From assembly GCA_958299035.1 (NCBI GenBank), contig CATQJL010000316.1, positions 44,389,585-44,453,584 of the forward strand: a stretch of DNA of 64,000 nucleotides, in the 5' to 3' direction. The DNA is from Cylicocyclus nassatus. Taxonomy: Eukaryota; Nematoda; Chromadorea; Rhabditida; Strongylidae. The notes under the pieces are model-generated. The model made no database searches and was not told the origin of the DNA. It saw only the letters and a program-made list of their open reading frames with translations. Each line of letters opens with the position of its first letter. Within the stretch, counting starts at the first letter, position 1. Made by a program: the position numbers and the translations under genes. Shown piece by piece: positions 10,405 to 20,599 of this stretch.

Positions 10405-13014
10405 TCCCAAAATGCGCTTCCGCACATATTCTGACTTCTACATTTTGATATTACAAACCATACTACTAAACAGTCACCCTTTAATAATTCATGGCCGAAA
10501 GACGGAAGAGACAATCATGCAAAAACCTTTATGGCTGTATTACTAGACAATGCTAGTAATGCTGGAGAGGATAAACTCAAAACACGAAGCGTATTTAACA
10601 ATGGCACTAATGGGCTGAGCGTATTCCAACCAGAAAATCGGGGCGAGCCCTGCTCCACACAGAAGTTTGAGCATGGAGAGAGCAAACTTTATGAAAAAAG
10701 CTCAATCATATCCACTTAATTAATATGAGCAGGTAACTTTATAATGTCAAGGGCAAAAACATCGGTGAGTAATTTTAGCACAACAACAATTTTTTCCATA
10801 ATCCTCGAATGTAACACTCACTTCAAGTGGCACCTGTTAGTGCATAATTGATGGTTTTGCAAAATTGATATCGATATTGATACAAAGTTTGCAGAACAAA
10901 TTATTTTGAATACATTTTATTATTTGCGAGAAGAAACATTTCTTAGTTGTCCATTTCGGAGCAAGGTATGGGAATGCAACAGATGCGTGGTGCATTTCCA
11001 CTAAAGAGCTGACTCAAAATAGGAACTTCTTGAAGAAAAAAAGACGGCTCAAGTGAATGTGTGAGTAGGCGCTCGCAATGAAATTAAGTGTGAGGGAAAT
11101 GTTTTTCAGATATCCTCGGTGACGTGTTTTACAAAATTAGAAACTTCGGCTTTCAAGAACATTTGTCGCAGAATTCGTGTGAAATGAGAGAAGATTTTAC
11201 TCTGATGCATCGTTCGTAATTCTATACTGCAAGTTCTAAGTGCTGTTGTTGCGCTTGAGTTCCTTTGCACTTGTGCATAAGTACGAGAAATAATTCTAGA
11301 GATGACTAATCAGAGCGTATACCAAAGCGGTCGCTGCTCTAAGTCTGGAGAAAATCGGAACACAATCATCAATTGTAAATCTTTGTTCTTGCAAAACGCA
11401 TTCTGATTGCTTGAAGGTCGCATAGAGCTGGAATGTTGTTTCATTCTGCACTCGGATATGCTGATGTATGAGCAAGATGCTTATAGCCGAAAATATTAAT
11501 ATAAAATAAAAATAAAAAATAATAGCCGAAAAAATGCAGTATTAGATATGAATTTAACAGTAAAAAGTGATTAGGAAACTTTTTGATTCGGAGGCAGATT
11601 TTCACATCAAAGAGATTACAGGAGCGGCAAAATTCTTCAATGGCAAGCAGTTCTTTTATATCTTTGCAGTCTGTTTTTCACCCAGAGTAGTGCTCATTTT
11701 GCTAGAGGAGGCGAAACGATAGCTTAATTCAAAGTTATGTAAAGCAGCGTATACTTTTGTACGCATTATTGTCTCGCAATAAAGTAAAAGTTCAGTTACA
11801 GCTGCCACGGATTGTTTTTCTGGAAATTCTTTGCCATCCGGGGAGAAAAATTTAGAAGGAGCACCAGTTGGCAGATGGCATATTACAACTTCTTATACAA
11901 GATCTGTTTTGAAAAGCCTTACTCAAATTTTTTTATAGTAATTTTATTTTATACAACATAGTAAGGTTGTAGTTCAATCGTTCCTAGTTTTCCAAAGCTA
12001 CAAAAAAACTTGATGAACAAGGCTGTAAGAAAATCAGTGAGTAGGTAAGTTCAAAGAACGCAACAGCTTCAGAGATTCTGCTAAGCCCACTGCCTGCAAA
12101 TGTTTGCCCAGTGGGCGTGATAGCGTGAAATGTGACGTTTTTGAAGAAGGCTGACGTGAGAGGATCGCCACGAGAATGAGATTATAGGACATAGACAGAA
12201 AGTAATCTATGGGTAAAAATTTCAAGATCTGCCAGCAACTAGTAGGCCAAAACCCCCTTCACCTGGAGGGGACCCTGCTCCCCCTATCGCACCTATGTGC
12301 GAGAATAGCCCGAATTGAGAACTTTTGTCCTTTTCAAAGACCATGCCAAGAACAAACTACTTTCCTCCAGTAATTCGGCTTAACATTTAATCGCGAGAAT
12401 TTTCTTCTTACGATTAGCTTACCAACAAAAAGATTGGTAGCTTATGATATAGTTAAGTTTTATAGTATCTAACAATCTATGAGCTATTGGAAATAAAATG
12501 CGTTACATCACTGAGGGAGCGGTACTGACAAGGAAAGAATAATTAGTCAAACTGAGCTTTCCAGATGAGATGCACACTATTTTAAAGGGCTTAAAACGCT
12601 GATTAATATTTTTTATTTTCAGCGGAGCACTGTTGAGCGGGGATGTACGAGGGTTACGCGCAAAAACTTAATGAGCTACTAGGATAAAATCAGTTGTTAA
12701 GCTTTCCTAGCTCAAATGAGCCAGCGCTGAGCGAGGTATAGTTTAATTGAAAGCATTTATTGCGCGGAGTGCCCTTACACTTATTATTGTTCCATTCGAG
12801 GGCTAGAAAGATTACTAAAATTGACTTTATCCTAGTTGCGCATTCAAATTTTTGCTCGAATAAGCACTAATTTTGTTTTCAGTTTGATTTACCTGAATCT
12901 CGAAGTCAAACCTAGTAACTTCTTGCTTTCCACCACAAAAAGTTTGTATATGTTCGAAAACTTACGGATTTCTCACACGCAGATTCCGTACCATCGGCGA
13001 CACCTTTGAATTAG
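10405..13014. other. no supported gene
   Basis: About 2.6 kb of AT-rich sequence with short open frames (10531-10719 plus; 12034-12225 minus). Nothing in it matches a family I know. Confidence 0.4.
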
Positions 13015-13015
13015 C

Positions 13016-13518
13016 GGATTGAACGCGATATAGCGCCGGAAGCGTCCAACAGCACAACTTCGCTGATAATCACACATGAACCAAGAGAGACATATATTCG
13101 AAATCAGCTTAATTTTTGGGATCAAAAGTTTGTTTTGATGTGACTCACGATGAACGTCCCGATGATCCTATGATTAATAAACTCGCTATGTAGCTGGCCA
13201 CTTATTGTTCTGCCAATATGTGTCGATAAATTAGAGGAGATCCGCTCAAAAATGTTTCAAAAACACTTTGGGACTCTAAAATTCTATATTCTATGAAAGG
13301 ATAAGTTAGACTTTCACGTGTCCTTCCCACTTTGCATAGCTAAAACACATAGCACAAATTTTTCGTGGTATAATAGCTAGATTAATATCAATTTGTCGTG
13401 TATGCCTAAAAACTTCGATGATCTCGAGCTTATCGCCAAATTTCAAAGCTCTATCTACTAGCGAGGCTGTGCTGTTGGGCGCTTCCGGCGCTACTTCGCG
13501 TTCAAACTGCTGATTCAA
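13016..13518. repeat. inverted duplication of a coding-like segment
   Basis: Plus-strand 13016-13065 and minus-strand 13518-13450 read almost the same protein: ERDIAPEASNSTTSL in one and EREVAPEAPNSTASL in the other. Differences are mostly at third positions or conservative. The minus-strand frame continues open for 70 codons. This looks like two inverted copies of a short exon or transposon gene piece about 400 bp apart. The family is unknown. Confidence 0.5.
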
Positions 13519-13522
13519 ACTC

Positions 13523-13893
13523 AGACAGTCGAAGGGACACCTCCCGCGGGCAAATGGCGCGAGTCTGCCACTTCGCGCTCTGAAGCGCTCCGGAGCCCTG
13601 CCATTTCACGCATTTTGCTGCTCCGGGGCTCCCCCAGAACTGGCGCACCTCTGGAGCAGAGATTTGCGCGTCCCGGAGAGGGATCCCATTCGTTCACCGT
13701 GACGTCACGGTGACGTCTCAAGCAGGCGAATGGGACACCTCTCCGGAACGCGCAAATCTCTGCTCCAGAGGTGCGCCAAATTTGGAAGAGCTCCGAAGCA
13801 CCAAAATGGGTGAAATGGAAGGGCTCCGGAGCGCTCCAGAGCGCAAAGTGGCAGACTGCCATTTGCCCGCCGGAGGTATCCCTTCGACTGTCT
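13523..13893. repeat. 371-bp near-perfect palindrome
   Basis: Begins AGACAGTCGAAGGGA and ends with its inverted copy. The arms are about 185 bp, GC-rich, and meet with no spacer at CACCGTGACGTCACGGTG (13695-13712). Both arms carry the CTCCAGAGGTGCGC and GCTCCGGAGC blocks. Open frames on each strand here (up to 113 codons) are mirror images. Probably a foldback transposon. Confidence 0.8.
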
Positions 13894-13939
13894 AAGTGAA
13901 GCCTCTTCTACAGAATCGTTTTTGAATGGCGGTAAAAGA

Positions 13940-13998
13940 CCCAATGGGAAGATAGATATTAACGATTGAAAAGTGTGTACTTACTTTGAGACACCCTG
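13940..13998. mobile_element. right-end fragment of an M2 element
   Basis: Contains GATATTAACGATTG and ends GACACCCTG before TA, matching the right end of the 1920-2598 element. The left end is missing. Confidence 0.55.
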
Positions 13999-14002
13999 TA
14001 TA

Positions 14003-14704
14003 TTAGGTTGGCCCGAGAGTTCTTTCGCAGCATATTCAAAAATTCACAACTTCTGGTTTTTTACCAATTTGCGTGTTTTCATTTTTGTCTGAAAGAGCAG
14101 GTCATTCTCTTCGAAGCGCTATCTTAGCGACGTTCTACTGAGCATGTACTGCATAGATATGAGCGGTAGAAGAAAATTACTTAAATTTTGAATTTTCTGT
14201 GTAGGGTCATAAAAAATCTGCGACTTACAGCAAAAATTGGACAGTCAGCATTATAGGTTTTTTTGCCAGCTTTTTCTAACTGTGCAAAGTTTGCGCTGAC
14301 TGAGCGTTACTATGAAAAGTTATGATTTTCGAGATACAAAAAAAAAGCAAATTGGATTTATTTTGGCGTTTTTCAGGAAAATCATAACTTTTCATAGAAA
14401 CACTCAATCACCACAAACTTTGCACACTTAGAAAGAGCTGATGAAAAAACCTATAATGCTGACTGCTCAAATTTTTACTGTAAGTTTTAGATTTTTTATT
14501 ACCCTAAACAGAAAATTCAAAATTTGAGTAATTTTCCTCTACCGCTTATATCTATGCGGTATATGCTCAGTAGAAAATCGCGATACCGCTATGAAGAGAA
14601 TGACTTGCTCTTTCAGATAAAAATGAAAACACGCAAATAGGTTGAAAGAACCAGAAGTTATGAATTTTTGAATATGGTGCGGAAGAACTTTCTCGCCAAC
14701 CTAA
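14003..14704. mobile_element. 702-bp foldback element with mariner-like ends
   Basis: Flanked by TA; ends TTAGGTTGGCCCGAGAG and CTCGCCAACCTAA. The two arms (~330 bp each) mirror one another almost to the centre near 14350, including AGCTCTTTCAGA-type and CATAACTTTTCATAG blocks. A related decayed half lies at about 42705-43035. No coding capacity. Confidence 0.8.
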
Positions 14705-15654
14705 TATAAACATATTACTCAAATTACTGAACACAAAACACAATAATAAACACAAAATGACAATGAGTGTAATTTCTGAATTTTATAGTTTGATAAATAA
14801 GTATATATGATAAAAATATGTATAACGTGCTCCTATGATAACCCACCTTACCGGTTGCCACGCGCGAGTAATTTGAATTCAAATTCTTATGCAACAACTG
14901 AGTCTTTTTCTTATTACACTCTCCTTATTTCTAATTTTGTTATTTGAGTTGTTATTTTCTTTTTTTTTCTACAAAGTTTCCAACAAGCTTGCTAATCCAT
15001 TATATTAGGTTGTCCCGAAAGTTTTGTCCGTTTTTTCAACCTATCATAAAAAAGCGTGGAGCGAAGTTAGAGAAACGCTCTGAGCACGACCCGACGCATC
15101 TTTTCCTTCTCTTTCTAACTGTCATGCTTCCATGCCGATTACTCTTTTGCTAACTGAGATAAGGGCCAAAATTTCAAATCCGTGGTTTTTACTATGTCCA
15201 AGTTTGGCAATTTTTCACAATCTTCATTTTCAATTTTTGGAAGTCCTTTAATAGCGCTCAGGTAGAGTAAGCAACGGGCAATGCAATGCAATTTTGCGTC
15301 ATCTATAGCTAGCCTTGAAAATTTTTTAGAGTTATTTTTCTGATGCTATCAAATTCCACTTTTGGTGATGCCGTGAACCATAGAACATAAAACGACGCAC
15401 AACTAAGGTGTCATTAGATGCAGCTTTTTTTTCCTCTTTTCAGTGAGTGTATTTTTCGTCCAATTTGTGAGGTCTCTAGCGATAAAATTTCCACAATTAT
15501 TGAATTTGACCCCGCCCCGGCATGTACCGTAAAATACGAAATCTTATATTTCGAAGCGGTAAACGCTCAGTCGCTTTTAAAAATCTTATATATAAAGTTG
15601 AATGTCTGTCTGTATGTATGTCTGTCTGTACGTATGTGCGGAATAGAAATTTTT

Positions 15655-16495
15655 GGCCCGTAGTAAAGCTCAGTCATGGGAGATTATCTCCCCTGAGACC
15701 TTCATGTGAGGTTCTGTCAGTAAAATGACGACCGCCCATTTCCCCGTGCTATAGGGATGCAACTTCACCTGAGAAGTGAGCCTCAGGTGAAGTTCGGCAG
15801 GGAGATGATCTCCCTGCCGGGTCATGGGAGATGATATGAGCGATGATGTCCAGAAATAGTGTGCTAAAGAGGAAACGCAGAGAAAATCTTCGTAAGTTGC
15901 TCCTGAGTAACTTACGATACACAGCAATTTGCCTAACACTGCGGACAAAATCGGCGCAAAGTTGCACAGCCGCGCCCGAAAAGGAGAGGATCGATGAACA
16001 GCTGATTTTGGCGAGTAAGACAGAAAAAAACAAATTCTTCTCTTTTTTGTAAACTTAACTGGTTTTTTTAAAGCTGTCCAAAACGAGTACTCAGCTGTTC
16101 ATTTTATTAAATTCACGTTGCAACCATTTCGTTTTGTCGCAAAATTTTCGTAACGAAATGTTTTTTTGTTTTATCTTTACGTTTGCTAGGCGAAATCCTT
16201 GATAGCGGTCATCATCGATTGGATAGTGGCCGCTATCAAAGATTGCCCGGCGATGCAGCAAAAGTTGTGTCGCTAGGCGGAATTGAACCACGGCCGCGCG
16301 CGTGTAATTCCAATGGCTTACCCATTTAACCAAACCAGCTCAAGTGGTTCTTTTTTCAAGAGCGCACTTGATTATAATGTCCAGGAAGCGATCTGCATCC
16401 AGATCAATAGCCCGCCGGATGCTGGACTGAGGCGCCAAGATATCAACTCCGGTCCGCCTCAGGGGAGATGTCCTGGCGGTAGTCTACTACGGGCC
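15655..16495. mobile_element. GGCCCGTAGTA TIR element inside Helitron H1, family G, copy 2
   Basis: Starts GGCCCGTAGTA and ends TACTACGGGCC. The termini are those of the elements at 6920 and 39962 although most of the interior differs. It contains short palindromes (GGGAGATGATCTCCC near 15803) and a tRNA-like block on the minus strand. It splits the Helitron between its 5' end and the conserved GACCGATTTGGACCAAAC segment, so it is the youngest of three nested insertions. Confidence 0.65.
16255..16345 (-). other. tRNA-like sequence with A and B boxes
   Basis: On the minus strand TGGTTAAATGGGTAAGCC resembles a tRNA D arm/A box and GTGGTTCAATTCCGC is a good T arm/B box (consensus GGTTCRANTCC), about 35 bases apart. 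I could not fold a proper acceptor stem, so I treat it as a tRNA-derived module or pseudogene, not a functional tRNA. Confidence 0.5.
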
Positions 16496-17550
16496 TTTAT
16501 TTCTGGACCGATTTGGACCAAACTTGGCACACATATACTTCGGGGCAGGGAGCGTGTCATAGGCTACTTTTCGTTATCGTCGATATCGATTTTATCGATT
16601 TTTAGAAGGCTGGAAGTTGGCACAGGGGGGTAATCGAGCATGCTGATCACCCCGGAGGGGTTGATCAGCATGCTCGATTACCCCCCTGTGCAAAATCCCA
16701 GCCCCCTAGCTCAAATTTTGCAAAAAATCGGTAAAATCGACATCGATCGATAACAAAAAGTGGACTATGACACGCTCCCTGCCCCGAAGTGTATGTGTGC
16801 AAAGTTTGGTCCCGGGCGGAGCCGGGTTTGCCATCTAGTAGTGAATAATCGTAACTGATTTTTGAAAGCCTCAAAATCCGATGATTTGTTAGTGTTCGAG
16901 GCGTTTCTGTATTTTGGGACTTCCCAAAAGTGAAGACTTTTGAAAAAATTATCTCAAAAAATACTGAAATGCCAGCTGGACAAGCCAAAAAATTGCATTG
17001 CATTGCCCTCTGTTTACTCTATCTGAGCGCTATCAAAGGACTTCCAAAAGTTGAAAATGGAGATTGTGAAAAATTGCCAAACTTGGACATAGTAAAAACC
17101 ACGGGTTCGAAATTTTGGCCCTTATCTCAGTAAGCAAAAGAATAATCGGCATGAGAGCATCACAGTTAAAAAGAGAAGGAAAAGATGCGTCGGGTCGTGC
17201 TCAGAGCGTTTCTATAACTTCGCTCCACGCTTTTTTACGATAGGTTGAAAAAACGGACAAAACTTTCGGGAGAACCTAATAGATTGCCAGAGAGCATTAG
17301 TTACGAATAACAATAGCAAGTGGATGACTGCTAACACAGCTATCTAAGCTATAAGTAAATTTTTGGGTTTTTCTTTTTTTTCTGTTTTCTTCTTCATAAA
17401 TTATTAGCTTACGATCTTCCTTCACTACTGATGAGTTCCGAAAAGATCGTATACTTTGCCTAATTTTCGTATAGTGAGTAGGAACGAAACGGAAGGTAAT
17501 TAGATAATCCAGATAATTTATAGGTAATTTCTTTCTTTGTTTTTGTTTTT

Positions 17551-17690
17551 TATTGTATATAAAGTTTTATATAATGCTGAACGTCCGTTTGTATGTCTGT
17601 ATGTCTGTAAGTCTGCATGTCTGGATGTATGTGTGTACCTATGTTCCGAATGGATAATTTTGTTTTTGAACCGATATCAAAAAAATCATA
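17551..17690 (+). mobile_element. 5' end fragment of a Helitron
   Basis: TTATATAATGCTGAACGTC followed by a TGTATGTCTGTATGTCTG run and CTATGTTCCGAATGGATAAT matches the 5' region of H1 and H2. It has no 3' half and runs into the helicase-like frame. Confidence 0.55.
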
Positions 17691-18181
17691 TCAAATATAA
17701 CGATATCACCTCAAATTCAGCGTCTACAAATAGCTTATCCCTTCAGCATGTTGTCGTGGACGCCGCTTATGATGTTCGTGCGCTAACTTTGCCAATGCTA
17801 CCGATCCGGGTTTCTTCGATCCCGCTGAAAAACCTTTTCATCCCATAGTTGAAGCCCCTGAGTTCAACTAAAGCACGACTAGCATCTTGCAACAGCATTC
17901 AAATTGAGCTGCTCCCACTGGCAGTAATGCAAGCTGCTTTTGACATCAGTTCACCGATAGTGTGCGTTTTGATAGCTGCATCCTTAGCAGCAACTTGTCC
18001 CGTGATTGTCACCGCATCTATGAACACCACAATTCGTGGACACACTTTTGATATATACGGCTACAAGAAATTAGTTATGGTACGCTATCTCGCTCGTTCA
18101 CAGTCCATCTACAATCTCACCGTGGTGAACCTCAATAATGCTCGATATCTAAGAAACCATGGCGGAGAGAGGTTGAAATAA
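17660..18181 (+). pseudogene. probable N-terminal part of a superfamily 1 helicase, degenerate
   Basis: The frame is open from 17537 to 18181 except for one TAG at 17846-17848. The segment MQAAFDISSPIVCV followed by CPVIVTASMNTTI resembles the region around motif I and motif Ia of Upf1-like helicases, where an Ala/Gly-rich Walker A loop should stand between them. Here that loop reads LIAASLAAT and lacks the GxGKT residues, so it could not bind ATP. It ends about 65 bases before the left LTR of the retrotransposon, on the outside, while the C-terminal half of a similar helicase lies inside. The assignment rests on pattern only; it may be the remnant of a tandem copy of the same element. Confidence 0.4.
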
Positions 18182-18245
18182 TTCCCTTCTATCTACAAGA
18201 TGGTTAGTTTCCCTTTCTTTTCCTGCTGCTCTACCCATGTCTTTG

Positions 18246-18648
18246 AAGTCCGGGACGGACTTGAAGGAAATGGGGGAAGTGTAAAAGCAGCATTTTTGTA
18301 GTAAAAAGTCATTGCAATCTCACAGTGTTGCGTCATAGGATGCCATCGTTCATGTTATGAGAGCAGCGATTCCCATGCCCTCGGCGATGTCGAGCTTTGA
18401 TAGTGCAAGGATATATAACAAGTCGCGAGGACTCCAAGTGATGGCACGATGGGTCCCAACGACCAGCTTCTCGTCCTCGACATGGCCACCTATCCGCTGC
18501 TGCCATGGGCCACGATCTCACGTCGCGTCCCCGCTCCCGCTCCACATCCTGCATAATGCTCTGGTTCCAAATGCAATAAATGTTTCTACTGATGATTCTT
18601 CTTCGCATAATAAAGAAGACAACACGCTTTCACTGTACAGGCTTTCTG
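18246..18648 (+). repeat. left LTR
   Basis: About 403 bp starting AAGTCCGGGACGGACTT (itself a hairpin) and ending CTGTACAGGCTTTCTG. It shares with the right LTR the TATGAGAGCAGCG, ACGACCAGCTTCTCGTCC/ACGACCGGCTCCTCGTCC and AATGCAATAAAT blocks in the same order. The last contains AATAAA and may be the poly(A) signal. Similarity is roughly three quarters by eye, so the insertion is old. Confidence 0.75.
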
Positions 18649-18649
18649 G

Positions 18650-19690
18650 TAGCAGCGATTGGACCTGCGTGACGGATGGGATCGACCTGAGAAGGTGATT
18701 GAGCTTTTTAGTCCTAGTTTTAGCACTAGCTTTGTTTCTTTTCAAGTTACCTCTATGTACCCAATTTGTTTTTTCTTTCGGTGTCGAAGAGTTGTGAATT
18801 TGTTCGTGTCCAGATTGAGCTTGGCTCCCTGAGGTTAAGGTATTTGGTTTGTACGTGTCCATGGTGAGCGAGGCTCCCCGATGAAGTATTGGTGTCCGGG
18901 TGGAGTTGAGCTTCCCGATGATTGGTTTGTGCGTCCGGGCCCGAAGATCTGTTTCGATGGTGTCCAGGTTAGCATGGCTCCCTGAGGATTGTTTCCGAGC
19001 GCGTAGTAAAGGTAAGTAGTTAGTGGGTGGTTCCCGATAAAAACCGCTTTGGCTGGAAGCCGAGTTTAGCTTTTTCTCTTTTGTTTTTTTTCCATCGACA
19101 GGTAAGTTTTTTCGATTTACCGATTCTATTACCACGATCGTTCTGCACTTTTACATTTTCAAACGCTTCCTTCCAGCAAAGTGACTATCCTCCCTCCTCC
19201 TTTCGAGGTCCTTCATAGTAGCAGTTCACCAAATCCTCTTTCTCAAATAGCTTCCTTCAAGTCAATTTCGACATCGCTCAGGCGCAAACATCAGTAACTA
19301 TCTTCTAGTAAAGTATTAGTATCATGCTTTGCCACAAAATCTAAAGCCGCGCTATGTTTACAGATGTTTACACTTTTGCGAGCTTGAGAAATAGCTTATC
19401 AAGAAGATCTTTTGCGTGCGATTCTCACGCGACAGAGCTCATGAGAAATTTTCTGTAGCCCTTTATCAACATATCTAGTTTCGCGATCTCCCCAATCCCG
19501 CTCATGTTCTACCATCTTGCAGCCATCGGGGATGTTGACGTTACGCATCGAACAGTATATCACGCAAGACCTTGCCGATGTTTACTTTCTTAGCCGCAAA
19601 GCATGGGAACCTTTCAAGAATTCGTTATTTTTCCCATCGCGCTCCATTCGTATCTTCGCGCAAAGCTTTCCATACCACTACCTGCATTAG
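18650..19690 (+). other. retrotransposon leader with degenerate internal repeats
   Basis: Between 18800 and 19010 four imperfect units of about 45-65 bp share the pattern GTGTCC...GAGC..GGCTCCC.GATG. The opposite strand has a 205-codon open frame (18518-19135) crossing these repeats and the end of the LTR. That frame is low-complexity (Ser/Thr/Lys-rich), lacks any domain I know, and I take it as fortuitous. The rest has no supported gene. Confidence 0.45.
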
Positions 19691-19852
19691 CGCATGAGAA
19701 CCTCTTCCCCCTATCAGCAGGCTATCAGAAAACAAAAACAAAACAAGAAGCCTTTCTGCTTATCTGATTTTTCCAAGTATTTAAGGGACGGAACCTTGGG
19801 CGCTATACATCCTTTCGCTTTCGTGCCAGTCACTCATCTTGTCTACATCTGT

Positions 19853-20565
19853 ATGGGTCCTGTAACTCGCTCTCGTACCCACTCTTCTGACTCTGGGGCG
19901 GTTGTACCGATTTCAACCTCACAGCTATGCGAGTACGCAACGAAAGTTGCTACTTCGCTAGTCAGTCTTTCAGATGACTCCTCGTCAAAGGGTCACAAGC
20001 CAAGGAGCTACGAGATGTTACGGCACAAGCCATATCGGACGCATAGAAGGACTCTCTTTCGGCAACATCGGCTTTGGCTAAGCAGGTCAATGACGTAAAT
20101 TCTTCGTTATTGCAGGATCTCAACGATTCGTTCAGCGCGGTAGGGCAGAGGATTGACGGGATTCACAAGTATCTCCATGTACTCCTGAAAGGCTTACACC
20201 AAAGATTACCTATTTCACTTGTGCAAACGGTGGGACCTTACTCCTTTTTTAGTTTGGCTCCGTCGTTTCGAGGACATTCAGAATACCCGCCCAACCCCAT
20301 TGCCACCGGAACTCAAGGCTTCTTACCTGATTGTCTCTCGATGGTGCGGCCAGGAAAAAGGTTGACGAACTCACGGCGGCGCAGCGTGAGGACTACGACA
20401 CGGTGGTAGTCCACCTCAAGAACTATTACGAAGGACCACACCTCCGGATCATGACGCGCAGGGCTCTAGCGGGATGCAAGCAAGAGGCAGGTGAGTCCAC
20501 AGCAGCGTTTGCAGATAGAATATGTAGGTTGGTTCGTGCAATCACTCGTAATATCAGAAAGATTC
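19853..20565 (+). pseudogene. retrotransposon gag remnant
   Basis: Read across frameshifts, it starts MGPVTRSRTHSSDSG, followed by a coiled-coil-like stretch (KELRDVTAQAISDA, in-frame TAG, then ALAKQVNDVNSSLLQDLND). Next comes a typical gag core: WLRRFEDIQ, then SLDGAARKKVDEL, YDTVVVHLKNYYE and CKQEAGESTAAFADRICRL. This matches the retrotransposon gag layout (aromatic-rich helix, G-A-A-R-K helix, E-S-x-x-x-F-A-x-R helix). No CCHC zinc knuckle remains before the helicase begins. At least one stop and two frameshifts are needed, so it is inactive. Confidence 0.7.
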
Positions 20566-20599
20566 GTCTCGCGAAACGTCAAAAAGATGATAAATCTAC

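Larger units (their letters stand above)
15584..16838 (+). mobile_element. non-autonomous foldback Helitron H1
   Basis: The 5' end reads TCTTATATATAAAG after an A. The 3' end is a GC-rich hairpin (CCCGG-GCGGAG-CCGGG) a few bases before CTAG, followed by T. These are the standard Helitron termini (5' TC, 3' hairpin plus CTRR, insertion between A and T). A CTGT-rich run follows the 5' end. Near 16653 the sequence turns back on itself, so the second half is an inverted copy of the first. No Rep/helicase is encoded. Confidence 0.7.
15005..17279. mobile_element. long-armed mariner-TIR element interrupted by a Helitron
   Basis: Ends TTAGGTTGTCCCGAAAG and CTTTCGGGAGAACCTAA, flanked by TA. The inverted arms are about 300 bp (15005-15300 and 16990-17279), sharing the GACCCGACGCATCTTTTCC and TTGGCAATTTTTCACAATC blocks. 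The ends match family M1 but the interior differs. The Helitron at 15584-16838 sits inside, so this element was there first. Confidence 0.75.

Noticed and set aside
13521..13944. Open frames up to 113 codons on both strands
   Set aside because: They lie in the palindrome and mirror each other; GC-rich inverted repeats produce such frames without coding.
15590..15650. CTGT/ATGT microsatellite as an independent repeat
   Set aside because: The run is a constant part of the Helitron 5' end in three places, so it belongs to the element.
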